Assembly (NCBI RefSeq): GCF_030814695.1
Contig: NZ_JAUSVL010000001.1
Span: 3,694,227-3,758,226 of the forward strand
DNA: 64,000 nucleotides
DNA from: Oligosphaera ethanolica
GTDB taxonomy: Bacteria; Verrucomicrobiota; Lentisphaeria; Oligosphaerales; Oligosphaeraceae
Reading direction: 5' to 3'
How positions within the stretch are numbered: position 1 is the first letter of the stretch; each line of letters starts with the position of its first letter. Shown here piece after piece: positions 8,381 to 17,240 of this stretch. The notes below the pieces were generated by a model. The model saw nothing but the letters and a program-made list of their open reading frames with translations. It was not told the DNA's origin and ran no database searches. Position numbers and translations under genes: made by a program.

Positions 8381-11300
8381 TTAGGCGTCAAAATTTAACC
8401 CAAACCGCTCATATGTCGTACGAAGCCTCTCAATGATGTCGACTCTTGAGACGCCGTTCGCATGAAGAATGCCGGCAAGGTTATCAGCAGCCGATCTCGT
8501 GCATGGATGAGAGCACCGTGCCTGACGTGAGAATTCCAACGAGGTGCACAAGGCGCGTTCAGCATAGAGTTCGGATTCGTGCGTATGTCCCGATTTGTGC
8601 AGGAGAAAGGAAAGCGGCAGCAACTTGTAGGGCATGTTCATCAGGTTCGGCGGAGATTGGCTTTCGTCCATCTTCAAGGCACGCCGAATGAGCGCTTCAG
8701 CTTCCGGCATCCTGTTCAGGGATATGAGCACAGCGCCCAGATTGTTTAACGCGATGGCCACTTTCGGATGCACAGCCCCATAGCAACTCTCCAAAACCTC
8801 AGCCGATTGCCGTAAGAGAGGCTCGGCTTCAACGACCCGGTCAGTCATCCTCAAAAGTTGGCCCAGGTTGTTGAGGGAAACCGCTGCCTGGGGGTGGTTG
8901 GGGTTCAGACGCTGCCTGTCGATCGACAAGGCTTGGCGCATCAATTTCTCCGCCTCGGGAATGCGTTTCGTAGCCTGCAACAGCTGCGCCAAGTTGGTGA
9001 GCATGATCGAAACTTTCGGATGCATGGGGCCGAAGCGCGTCTGGAGAACCGCTAAGCACTTCCTCTGCATGGGCTCTGCCTCGTCCAGGCGCCCTGCCAT
9101 CTTGAGCAGAATGCCTAGATTGCACAACGCTCCGATAGTGACAGTACGGTTGATCCTGTCAGACTTCGCATCGATCATGAGCGCACGACGCAACAGTGTT
9201 TCGGCATCATGGAAATGGCCTGCGCGCTGGTGTAGCTGTGCCATCGTGTTGAGTGCGCGAGAGACGTGCGGATGGACGTCACCGTATGTCTTTTTGAAGG
9301 CAGCCAACGCCGACTGAGCAAATCGCTCGGCCTCCTGGACGCGATCCACCTCAAGCAAGAGGTCCGCCATCCTCAGAAGAGCGACAGCAAGCTTGGGACT
9401 GTCGGAACCGTAGAACCGTTCATTGATCGCCAGCGCACGCTGCACGAGCGGCTCGACGTCCCGGCCACGGTTCATGTCCTGAAGAATTGTCGCGAGACGA
9501 AGAAGGTCTTCCGCGGTTCTTGGATGCTCGGTACCGAAGTTGCGTTCCGTGATCCGCAATGAGCGTCCCATCATGGCTTCGGCCTCCGTGAGGCGGAAAT
9601 TATCTTGGGCCAACTGGGCGAGCGTGCCAAGCACGGTGGCGACCGAAGGATGATCGGGGCCGCAACAGACTTCGTTGATGGCCAGCGCACGCCGCGACAG
9701 ATCCTCAGCGTCCGCACTTCGGTTCAGGGCTGCAAGTACCCCGGCCAAGTTGTCGAGGCGGATCGCCACGTTGGGGTGCGATAAGCCATAGTAAGCGGTC
9801 TCAATCTCCAACGCCCGGCGCATCAATGGTTCGGCATCCAAAGCGCGGTCCATTTCCAGCAACAACATCGCGAGATTGCTGACGCACCTGGCAACCGCTG
9901 GATGTGCTGGGCCATAGTTTACCTCGTCGATCGCCAAAGCCTGTCTGATGAGCGTCTCAGACTCGGCTAGACGACCGGCATCCTGCAGGATGATCGCCAG
10001 ATTGTTCAAACGCAGAGAGACGTTCGGGTGCGTTGGCGAGAACTCTTGACGGTACTCCTCCAGGGATGTCCTCATCAACAATTCCGCCTCCCCATGGAAC
10101 GCCAGAGAGGACAGAAACAGGGAAAGTTGATTAGCCACATAGGCAGCGCGCGTGACCGTTGGCTTGGGTGCTTTCAGCCACACGTTGAAGGCGTGAACAT
10201 AGGACTGGGCGAGCGTGTTGTCGTCGTGCAAGGTTACTGTCCAGTAGCGTCGCAGTTCGTCTTCGTTGAGGTCAAACAGAAGCACGAAGCGGCCAACATC
10301 GAGAAGGCAGGTACGCAGGCGATCTCTGGCTTCGAGTTTCGACAACAGCCAGGGAAGTTCGTCGGCTTGACGGATATCCACTGGACGGGCCTCAAAAAGG
10401 TCCGCCAGACGCAAGCGCAAGGCACACACGGTTTTGGGCTTGGAAAGGTACCTGTGCTGCACAGCCGTGCGCAGGTGTTCGTGCGCGAAGGCCAGAACGC
10501 CGTCGCGGTCCACCAGGCCATCCTCCAACGCGCAGCGTAACGGCGACCAGAGCGCCGCAGGCAGCTGCATCTGTCCGGCCGGTTTCAATGCCTCCAGCAG
10601 TTCCGGTTCAGTCAGGCCGCGGCGGGCGGCCCAGAGCAGCGACAGCGCCTCGCGGACCAGCCCGGGGCGGTCGCGTTCGTAGTCGTGTTCGAAACGGGTT
10701 AGGATCTTGCCCAGCAAGGCGGGGATGTCGGCGGCTTTGAGATAATAGTCGATTTGCTGGTCGAGCTTTTGGTAGTCGCCGGTGACGCGCAGATCGTCAA
10801 GCAGGGTCTTGATATAAAGCGGGTTCGAGGCCGCCGCGACGCCGGCAATCCTGCGCGCGCGATCATTGGAAAGGCCCTGGGCGAAGTGTTTGAGGTGCCG
10901 CGCGATCAACTCGACGCGTTCGTCCGGGGTGAGCGGCTCAACGGTGAACGCGGGCCAGCCGCGCGGATGGAGGGCGTCGAAGGTGTCGCCGGGCAGGGTG
11001 GAGACGATCAGTCGCAGTTCGCCGGGCAGGCGATGCGGCAGCCAGGCCAGCAGCCGGCCGCGGTCGCGGTCTTCGAGCTGGTTGAGTGCGTCGAGCACAA
11101 GGACAGCCCCAACGCCTTTCTGCTTGGCTGTTACGGCAAGGCGACCAAGGTAGTCGGGGAAGACCTTGATGATCTCATCGGCATGGGCGGGAATCTTCCT
11201 TTCTTCTTCCTCCAAAACTCGTGCCCCGGATGGATCGTCTGCACCACACCAGCGGATGATGGCCACCATCAGCCGGCGCATCAGGGCGAGGTGAGCCGCG

Positions 11301-12352
11301 CTCATGGCGGAGCTGCCAATGTAGTGCTGGAAAACGAAGTCGCCGGGGCGCGCCTGGCGCCAGCGCGCTACCCAGTTGGCCAGCAGCGCGGACTTGCCGC
11401 CGCCCGACGCGCCCAGAACGGTCAGGGCGCAGCCTTGCGCGCCATCGCGGGCATAGGCGTCCAGCCGGTCGAAATAGGCATCGCGCCCGACATAGAAGTC
11501 AGTGCGGCGGCTCTTGGCGTATGCTTCGTGATCGCGGTCTTCACGCGACCAGACGTCGGGCACCTGGTCGGCCGGGAACGCAGCGTTAATGGCTGCTGTG
11601 AGGTCGGTGAGCACGAGGTCCGCCAGGGCACGGGGATCGGCGTAGTTCTCGCGCAGGGGGAGTTGCTTGGCCGCGCAGACCGCCTTGACCTTCTGTTTCA
11701 GCGCGTCCTGGCGGGTGGGCCGGGTGGTATCCTCTGATAGGTAGTCGCCGCCCTTGGACGCGGCGTGTTGCGGGTCGCGGAAGTAGAAGAAGGCCCGCCC
11801 GGCCATCTCGGGGTCGTTGTGCACGCCGTGAAGGATTTCCAGTTCGGTGACGCTGTGTTTGGCGACCTCGTTCTTCAGCCAATCTTCTTCATCAAGGAGC
11901 GCCGGGGGAAAGGCTTCCGGGCCGGGAGTCCAGCCGTAGCGTTCGCCCAGCAGGCCGATGAAGAAGGGGCGGCAGCGCTTGATCTCCGCCAGGCAGTGGC
12001 GCAGGGTCTCATTGCGCTGCGACTGCTCCTCGGTCACGCCCCAGCGCAGGTCCACCTCGACGAATTCCACTGCGCGTCCTCGGCAGATCCTCCGCAGGGC
12101 CGGCCAGACCCGGGCCATGAGTTCGTTGCGGTCCTCGACCATGTCCTTGAAGGTGGAGGAGACAAACACGCGGACGACGCGGTCCTTGGCGGCCGCGGCT
12201 TTCGCTCCCGGGTCGGCGGCGGCGGCCGGGCGCGAAACCGGGGACAGGGATTGAGCTGAAGCCGGCGTTGATGGATCGGCGGGTGCCGGATTAGAACGCG
12301 GTGTAGCCGTGTCCGGTTCGTTGCGCCCGATAAAGCGTCTCCAAAGGCTCAT
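8381..12352 (-). CDS. DUF4062-P-loop NTPase-TPR protein (NPHP3-like layout), 1323 aa
   Basis: The start at 12352 is chosen because AAGGAGA precedes it by about 7 bases; the apparent longer frame runs into the IS21 end. After a Pro/Ala-rich linker (residues 15-55) comes DUF4062 (RVVRVFVSSTFKDMVEDRNE, EVDLRWGVTEE, LLGERYGWTPG). The P-loop GASGGGKS is at residues 314-321 and a Walker B-like GAVLVLDALNQLEDRD follows. The C-terminal third has about 12 TPR units of 42 aa of the kinesin-light-chain/NPHP3 type (RRALAIDExxYGPxHPxVAxxLxNLAxLLxxxxRxxEAE). The first ~700 residues are very similar to the protein at 24733-28143, while the TPR arrays differ strongly. Removing the IS21 element places this gene 24 bases after a TPR gene, so it was once a downstream operon member. 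Confidence 0.9.
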   Translation of the reverse strand: MSLWRRFIGRNEPDTATPRSNPAPADPSTPASAQSLSPVSRPAAAADPGAKAAAAKDRVVRVFVSSTFKDMVEDRNELMARVWPALRRICRGRAVEFVEVDLRWGVTEEQSQRNETLRHCLAEIKRCRPFFIGLLGERYGWTPGPEAFPPALLDEEDWLKNEVAKHSVTELEILHGVHNDPEMAGRAFFYFRDPQHAASKGGDYLSEDTTRPTRQDALKQKVKAVCAAKQLPLRENYADPRALADLVLTDLTAAINAAFPADQVPDVWSREDRDHEAYAKSRRTDFYVGRDAYFDRLDAYARDGAQGCALTVLGASGGGKSALLANWVARWRQARPGDFVFQHYIGSSAMSAAHLALMRRLMVAIIRWCGADDPSGARVLEEEERKIPAHADEIIKVFPDYLGRLAVTAKQKGVGAVLVLDALNQLEDRDRGRLLAWLPHRLPGELRLIVSTLPGDTFDALHPRGWPAFTVEPLTPDERVELIARHLKHFAQGLSNDRARRIAGVAAASNPLYIKTLLDDLRVTGDYQKLDQQIDYYLKAADIPALLGKILTRFEHDYERDRPGLVREALSLLWAARRGLTEPELLEALKPAGQMQLPAALWSPLRCALEDGLVDRDGVLAFAHEHLRTAVQHRYLSKPKTVCALRLRLADLFEARPVDIRQADELPWLLSKLEARDRLRTCLLDVGRFVLLFDLNEDELRRYWTVTLHDDNTLAQSYVHAFNVWLKAPKPTVTRAAYVANQLSLFLSSLAFHGEAELLMRTSLEEYRQEFSPTHPNVSLRLNNLAIILQDAGRLAESETLIRQALAIDEVNYGPAHPAVARCVSNLAMLLLEMDRALDAEPLMRRALEIETAYYGLSHPNVAIRLDNLAGVLAALNRSADAEDLSRRALAINEVCCGPDHPSVATVLGTLAQLAQDNFRLTEAEAMMGRSLRITERNFGTEHPRTAEDLLRLATILQDMNRGRDVEPLVQRALAINERFYGSDSPKLAVALLRMADLLLEVDRVQEAERFAQSALAAFKKTYGDVHPHVSRALNTMAQLHQRAGHFHDAETLLRRALMIDAKSDRINRTVTIGALCNLGILLKMAGRLDEAEPMQRKCLAVLQTRFGPMHPKVSIMLTNLAQLLQATKRIPEAEKLMRQALSIDRQRLNPNHPQAAVSLNNLGQLLRMTDRVVEAEPLLRQSAEVLESCYGAVHPKVAIALNNLGAVLISLNRMPEAEALIRRALKMDESQSPPNLMNMPYKLLPLSFLLHKSGHTHESELYAERALCTSLEFSRQARCSHPCTRSAADNLAGILHANGVSRVDIIERLRTTYERFGLNFDA

Positions 12353-12382
12353 GATTTTCTCCTTCTTTCGACAAGGCCTTTT

Positions 12383-12391
12383 CATTTCTGC
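12383..12391. repeat. Left target-site duplication of the IS21-like element (CATTTCTGC)
   Basis: The 9-mer CATTTCTGC abuts the left terminus (TGTCACCTGCC) and recurs at 16234-16242 right after the right terminus (GGCAGGTAACA). Confidence 0.85.
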
Positions 12392-12406
12392 TGTCACCTG
12401 CCACAT

Positions 12407-12722
12407 AAAGTGACCGTAACGCTGCCACTAGCAATGGCCGCGGCTTGACAGGCCGTTGGCCACTTTATCTGGCAGGGGGGATTTTCTCTTCGCGCGCCGT
12501 TGTTTTCTTCCCGGCTGGTTTTCTTCTGGCGTTTTCTTCTGGCGCTGGTTTGGTTTTTCTTGCGACTTCCGAGAGCGCAAGGTCTTCTTCTCTGGGTCTT
12601 CTTCCCAACCCTATTCAAGGCGATTATTCTTTTGGCCGTGGGCTGGGAACAAAAAAGGTGTTTTTGACGCGGTACATTTTGGTAACTTACCCCCAAAACA
12701 ACCGCAGCCAAAAACACCAAAT
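12407..12722. other. IS21 left subterminal region without gene
   Basis: About 315 bases of T-rich sequence inside the IS. An inverted copy of the terminal box (ACTTTATCTGGCAGG) lies near 12460-12476. No coding sequence is supported, although frames are open across it. Confidence 0.5.
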
Positions 12723-13280
12723 ATGTGCAATACTATACCCCTTCGTTGCGCCAATCCCCGCTGTCCGCAGATTGTTTTTTATCGGCCGGCCACTTCGTCC
12801 AAGTGTTACTGCGATCACGCCGACTGCCAGCGTCTGTGCGCGGCGGAACGTCAGCGACGTCACTACCGCGAGGTGGCCACGACGCCATCCCGGCGTCCCG
12901 AGCACGAGGCGATGTTGGCCCGCAAGAAAGTGGAGCGCTTGCGTCGCAAGTATTGCGGCGCAGTGGTCGAAGCGTTGCCAAGCTCGCCTGCCACACGGCT
13001 GCGCGCCAAAGCCCCCGTTCGCGCATCCAGGCATGACGCGCGGGAAAGCTCCCTGAGCGTCATCATGCTTCTGGTCTTCATTCTGCAGACGCTGATTGGC
13101 TTGCTGGCCATGTTGTTTCAGACCAAGGACACGGCGTCCATGCTGGACATGCTGGCCAGGGCGCAGGCGGTCGGCCGCGATCTGACGGGTCTCCGCCTTG
13201 AGAATCTTCCTCTGCGCCAGCTTTTCCTCACCGGCATTTTGAGCATGAAATCCTCACAAAAACCTCCTTCTCCAGGCTAG
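12723..13280 (+). CDS. IS21-borne Cys-rich protein with one membrane segment, 185 aa
   Basis: The likely start is the ATG at 12723 (MCNTIPLRCANPRCP). The first 50 residues contain several Cys (RCANPRCP, CYCDHADCQRLC) followed by a basic stretch, suggesting a small zinc-binding DNA- or RNA-contacting module. Around residue 115-140 there is a hydrophobic helix (SVIMLLVFILQTLIGLLAML). It lies inside the IS21-like element upstream of istA. Standard IS21 elements carry only istA and istB, so this is an accessory gene of unknown role. A zinc-binding transposition helper is one possibility. Coding is supported by conserved-looking Cys spacing rather than by recognised homology. Confidence 0.5.
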   Translation: MCNTIPLRCANPRCPQIVFYRPATSSKCYCDHADCQRLCAAERQRRHYREVATTPSRRPEHEAMLARKKVERLRRKYCGAVVEALPSSPATRLRAKAPVRASRHDARESSLSVIMLLVFILQTLIGLLAMLFQTKDTASMLDMLARAQAVGRDLTGLRLENLPLRQLFLTGILSMKSSQKPPSPG

Positions 13281-13387
13281 CGACGCTATCCTCACAGACC
13301 AGTCGCCATCCGACTTACCCGGAGCATTGTAGATGGCGTTCCGGCATGTCGCCGGGGCCTTGCAACCCACGTCGAATGGAGGCAATC

Positions 13388-13711
13388 ATGGTCATCAAGA
13401 CTCACCTGCGGCCGCCCCGCGTCCTGGCGAAGGGATACGGCTGGGCGGATCATCGTCTGCTGCGTGACGGGCATCTGCGCCTGTGCACGACGCCTGCTCT
13501 GGCGCTGTATCTTTTCCTCGTTTTGGCCGCCGACGGCGACGGCCTGTCTTTCTACGGAGACCGGCTCACCTGTCATCTCCTCGGGCTGAGCCACGCCGAG
13601 CTCGAAGAGGCCCGGAATAATCTTTTGGGCAACGGCCTGATCGCTTGGGACTCTCCCCTGTACCAGGTTCTGGACGTGCCGCGGCAACCGGGGAAGGGAG
13701 ACTGGGCATGA
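13388..13711 (+). CDS. IS21-borne small accessory protein upstream of istA, 107 aa
   Basis: GGAGG lies 5 bases before the ATG at 13388. The product begins MVIKTHLRPPRVLAKGYGWA and has a central segment (TPALALYLFLVLAADGDGLS, then LLGLSHAELEEARNNLLGNG) that looks like a winged-helix/replication-initiator-type fold; this is a visual impression only. Its stop overlaps the istA start (ATGA at 13708-13711), indicating translational coupling with the transposase. It is probably an accessory regulator or a co-factor of the element. Confidence 0.65.
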   Translation: MVIKTHLRPPRVLAKGYGWADHRLLRDGHLRLCTTPALALYLFLVLAADGDGLSFYGDRLTCHLLGLSHAELEEARNNLLGNGLIAWDSPLYQVLDVPRQPGKGDWA

Positions 13712-15201
13712 TCAGCCGTGAACTCTTTTGGGAGATCGTCCGTCTGCACAAGGTCGAGAAACTGTGCAGCACGCAGATCGGCGCCAAGCTGGCCATGGCT
13801 CCGCGCAGCGTCCGCCGCTTCATGCGGCTGAGCGACTACCCCGTCAAGGCGGCGGAGCGGGAAAGACCGTGTCTGCTTGAGCAGCACGCGACGCGAATCC
13901 GCAGCCTTCTGGACTCCTTTGCCTACACCGTCTCGCAGCTTCACGCCCGCCTGGCCGAGGATGGCATCTCCTGCAGCTACCGCAGCCTGGCCCGCTACGT
14001 GAAGACGATCCACCCGAAGCAGCCCCCCGCCGTGATGAAGCTATGCTTCGAGCCAAGCGAGGCGGCGGAGGTGGACTTCGGTTCCTGCGGCATGATTTAC
14101 TGCGGCCAGACGCAGCGGCGTCTTTCCGTGTGCGCGGTGGTCCTGTGCCACTCTCGGATGCTCTACGCGGAGTTCATCCCCTGTGAACGCCTGGAGCACT
14201 TTCTCGCCTGCCAGCAGAACGCCCTGCATTACTTCGGCGGCTCGCCACGGCGCATGATCGTGGACAACTGCCGCTGCGCGGTGTTGCGTCACCCGGGCGC
14301 CGGCGAGGTCAGCTACAACCCCGCCTTCCTGGACTTCTGCGGGCATTACGGGATGAAACCCACCGCGTGCAGCCCGCGCCACCCGCAGAGCAAAGGCATC
14401 GTCGAAAGGGCCGTCGGCTACATCAAGCACCACTTCGTCGACGGGCGGACCTTCGTCAGCCTCGACCAGGCCAACGCGGCCCTGCGCGTCTGGCTGGACG
14501 AGGTCGCCAACGTTCGTTCACACGGCACGACCGAGCAGCGCCCCTGCGACATGCTCGCCGAAGAACGGCTGCGGCTTCTGCCGCTGGCGGCCGAACCCTA
14601 CGAATGCGTGCGCATTGACTCGCGCACCGTCGACCGCTTCGGGCGCATCCACTTCGATCAGAACGACTACAGCGTGCCGCATCGCCTCGTCGGCAGCATC
14701 CTCACCGTGAAGGCCTATCCGCACAAGGTGGCCATCTACAACGGCGACATGCTGGTGGCCACCCACCCGCGGTCCTACGACCGGCGCCAGGAAATCATCA
14801 TGAGCGAACACCACGAGGACGTGATGAAACGGACAAAGGCCGCGCGCCTGCAAAACCTCCGCAGCGACTTTCTGCGCCTGGCGCCGGCGGCGGCCGACTT
14901 CCTGCGACAGCTGGAGGAAACCACCCTGGATGCCACCGCGCACCTGACCCGCATCACCGCCCTGGGCGAAATCTATGGGCGGGAAGCCCTCAAAAAGGCG
15001 TTGGACACGGCGTTGCACTTCCAGGTGTGCAAGGCCGAATACATCGAGCACATCCTCAGCACCGCCTCACGCCAACAGCCCGAGCAGCGAGGCGTTCTGC
15101 ACGTGCCCAACGCCAATGGACAGCTGGACCTGCGCGTGCCGACGCCTGATCTGAGCCGCTTCAAAACCATCAAAACAACGGAACGAAACAACCATGGATA
15201 A
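13708..15201 (+). CDS. istA: IS21-family transposase IstA, 497 aa
   Basis: The start at 13708 overlaps the previous stop (ATGA) and has GGGAG upstream. The N-terminus has a helix-turn-helix (KLCSTQIGAKLAMAPRSVRR). The rve-type DDE core is visible: D123 in EVDFGSCG, D186 in MIVDNCRC and E233 in KGIVERAV. A C-terminal DNA-contacting tail follows. IstA catalyses strand cleavage and joining at the element ends and needs the IstB ATPase. The gene overlaps istB by 8 bases. It appears intact. Confidence 0.95.
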   Translation: MISRELFWEIVRLHKVEKLCSTQIGAKLAMAPRSVRRFMRLSDYPVKAAERERPCLLEQHATRIRSLLDSFAYTVSQLHARLAEDGISCSYRSLARYVKTIHPKQPPAVMKLCFEPSEAAEVDFGSCGMIYCGQTQRRLSVCAVVLCHSRMLYAEFIPCERLEHFLACQQNALHYFGGSPRRMIVDNCRCAVLRHPGAGEVSYNPAFLDFCGHYGMKPTACSPRHPQSKGIVERAVGYIKHHFVDGRTFVSLDQANAALRVWLDEVANVRSHGTTEQRPCDMLAEERLRLLPLAAEPYECVRIDSRTVDRFGRIHFDQNDYSVPHRLVGSILTVKAYPHKVAIYNGDMLVATHPRSYDRRQEIIMSEHHEDVMKRTKAARLQNLRSDFLRLAPAAADFLRQLEETTLDATAHLTRITALGEIYGREALKKALDTALHFQVCKAEYIEHILSTASRQQPEQRGVLHVPNANGQLDLRVPTPDLSRFKTIKTTERNNHG

Positions 15202-15931
15202 AATCCTCGACGACAACCTGGCCTATCTTGGCCTGACGCAAATACAAAAGCAATACGACGCGCTTGAAAAGGCCGCCGCCACCAAGAGACTGGCGCCGGC
15301 GGCCTTCTTCGCGGAGCTCGTCGCCTGCGAAGTGGCCACGCGCAGGGAACGCGCGGCGCAGAGAAGAGTCAGGGCCGCCCACTTCCCGGTCATCAAAACC
15401 CTTGATACCTTCAAATGGTCCATCCCCACCTTGATCAATCGAGAGCTCATCCAGTATCTCTTCACCCTGAAGTTCATCGATGAACGCCGCAACGTCGGTC
15501 TCCTGGGCAAAAGCGGCGTCGGCAAGACCCACTTGCTCACCGCGCTGGGCTATAATGCCTGCCTGAAGGGTTACAATGTCCGTTTCGAGTCGGCCATCGC
15601 CATCATCAACAATCTGAAAAACGCCCAGACCAACGGCTCCTTCCTGCGCATCCTCAGAAACTACACCGCGCCCGAACTGCTCTGCATCGACGAAATAGGC
15701 TTCCTACCCATCGACCAGGAGGGCGGCAATCTCCTCTTTCAGGTGATCTCGCAACGCTACGAAACCGGCAGCACCGCCATCACCAGCAACCTCGACTACG
15801 ACCAATGGACATCGGTCTTCAACAACGACGCCGCAATGGTCAGCGCCTTGCTCGATAGGCTGCTTCACCACTGTGACAGCATCCTCATCGATGGACCAAG
15901 CGTCAGAACGGGACTGGATGAAAAGCGCTAA
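15194..15931 (+). CDS. istB: IS21-family helper ATPase IstB, 245 aa
   Basis: This is a DnaC/IstB-type AAA+ protein. Walker A GKSGVGKT is at residues 105-112 and Walker B is LLCIDEIGF. The sensor-like segment ITSNLDYDQWTSVF and the C-terminal LLDRLLHHCDSILIDGPS are typical. It binds target DNA and stimulates IstA. The start overlaps the istA stop by 8 bases, so the two are co-translated. Its length matches the family. Confidence 0.95.
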   Translation: MDKILDDNLAYLGLTQIQKQYDALEKAAATKRLAPAAFFAELVACEVATRRERAAQRRVRAAHFPVIKTLDTFKWSIPTLINRELIQYLFTLKFIDERRNVGLLGKSGVGKTHLLTALGYNACLKGYNVRFESAIAIINNLKNAQTNGSFLRILRNYTAPELLCIDEIGFLPIDQEGGNLLFQVISQRYETGSTAITSNLDYDQWTSVFNNDAAMVSALLDRLLHHCDSILIDGPSVRTGLDEKR

Positions 15932-16233
15932 CCCGTCAACACCAATACCAACAACGAAAGCATAGACATGACGTTGCCAGCCTGAGCCTTCACCGCCAAT
16001 GCCATGCCGTCCCTGCCGGTCAAACGGACCTGAACATGATCAGCGGCCCGCCCCCGGACATATGCGCATGACAGCCCCGGTGAAGTCAACCCAGGCTGGC
16101 TCTTTCAACTCAAAAATGGACATACACCTCCAGTCCGCTCCTACGGTTGCAGGACCAGGCAACCGCCTGCCTGCGACCCGGCTACGGCCAGCTTATCTGG
16201 CAAAATCACGGCCATTTTATCTGGCAGGTAACA
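15932..16233. other. IS21 right subterminal region
   Basis: About 300 bases without a gene. It contains two direct copies of the terminal box (AGCTTATCTGGCAAAATCAC and CATTTTATCTGGCAGGTAAC at 16190-16232), probable transposase-binding sites. Nothing else was seen. Confidence 0.6.
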
Positions 16234-17084
16234 CATTTCTGCTGGCTCTTGATGAACGCGAGCAGTTCCTGGAACAGGGCCGGATCGTCACGCTGGAGTC
16301 GAGCGGCGATCTCCTGCAACTTCGACTGATCGCGCATGATCTCTTCAAGCACGGCGAGCAGTTTTGGCGAGGGGGTGTTTCCGGTTTTCCTGCCGCCCAT
16401 CCCTCCGATAGTCATCCCGTAGCGGCCGGCCAAATCTGCCAGTGTGCCGCGGATCTCGTCCTCCGGCTTGCCCATAGCGCGCAGCAGGCCAGCGTAGTTG
16501 CCAAACGCGGTCTGCAAGTGCGGGTGTGGATGGCCCGTGGCACGGGTGAAGTTGAGGAAGATCTCAACCATACGCCGCATCAGGGGTTCGGCCTCCGCGA
16601 GCCGGTTGGTGGCCTTAAGCAACTGAGCCAGGTTGTTGAGGCCAGTGGCGACGGACGGATGGTTCTCCCCGTAGCTTTGCTCAGCGATCTTGAGGGCGCG
16701 GCGCATCAGGGGTTCGGCCTCCGTGAACCGGTTGGTGGCCTTAAGCAACTGAGCCAGGTTGTTGAGGCCAGTGGCGACGGACGGATGGTTCTCCCCGTAG
16801 CTTTGCTCAGCGATCTTGAGGGCGCGGCGCATCAGGGGTTCGGCCTCCGCGAACCGGTTGATGGCCTGAAGCAACAGCGCCAGGTTGTTGAGGCAAGCGG
16901 CGACGTCCGGATGGTTCTCCCCGTAGCTTTGCTCAGCGATCTTGAGGGCACGCCGCATCAGGGGTTCGGCCTCCGCGATGCGGTTGGTGGCCTGAAGCAC
17001 AGTGGCGAGGTTGTTCAAACTCGTCACCACCTGCGGGTGACATTCCCCGTGGCACACTTCCGCCCCCTGCGGGGCGGACGTCAA
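16206..17084 (-). pseudogene. C-terminal remnant of a TPR protein, ending at the IS21 insertion
   Basis: The translation has about five 42-aa TPR units (RRALKIAEQSYGENHPSVA, LNNLAQLLKATNR). A helical C-terminal tail follows that is shared with the 24733-28143 protein and its frameshifted tail (SPKLLAVLEEIMRDQSKLQE, DPALFQELLAF). No DUF4062 or P-loop precedes it, so it is a 5'-truncated paralogue. It now reads through the IS21 end (SQQKCVTCQIKWP). Deleting the IS and one target copy gives SQQK followed directly by TGA, so the insertion hit the stop codon. After the restored stop, the next ATG is the 8381-12352 gene, 24 bases on. The remnant is probably a relic of recombination between DUF4062-TPR paralogues. 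Confidence 0.8.
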
Positions 17085-17085
17085 T

Positions 17086-17217
17086 TTAGGGCTGCTCAGC
17101 CGCTCTCCTGCGGAGATGCGGCCTGCGGCTTCGCAGCCAAATGCCTGCGTGAATCCATGAGCCCACTGATAATTCGTTCGTTTTTGTCCTTGACTTGGGG
17201 TCCACTTCGAATTTCAT
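17086..17217 (-). pseudogene. Short 43-aa frame between AbiEii and the TPR remnant
   Basis: The ATG at 17217 begins MKFEVDPKSRTKTNELSVGS and the frame stops at 17086. It has no recognisable domain and lies where the N-terminus of the TPR gene has been lost. It may be the beginning of an unrelated gene joined by deletion. Weak support. Confidence 0.25.
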
Positions 17218-17240
17218 GGTGCGTCCTTTCTGTTCATCGT

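Larger units (their letters stand above)
12392..16233 (+). mobile_element. Complete IS21-like insertion sequence with two extra ORFs, 3842 bp
   Basis: The left end begins TGTCACCTGCCACATAAAGT and the right end, read inward, begins TGTTACCTGCCAGATAAAAT. This gives TG...CA termini and subterminal copies of a 'CTGCCAxATAAA' box, as usual for IS21. The element carries, all on the plus strand, a Cys-rich ORF (12723), a 107-aa ORF (13388), istA (13708) and istB (15194). The last three are translationally overlapping or coupled. Flanking 9-bp duplications show a recent, clean insertion. The DDE and Walker motifs are intact, so the element may still be active. It separates two genes of a former operon; see the TPR pseudogene at 16206-17084. 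Confidence 0.9.

Noticed and set aside
16206-17084. Interpretation as an intact TPR gene with C-terminus CVTCQIKWP
   Set aside because: The last residues come from the IS21 end. Removing the IS restores a stop directly after SQQK, and the N-terminal domains are missing.
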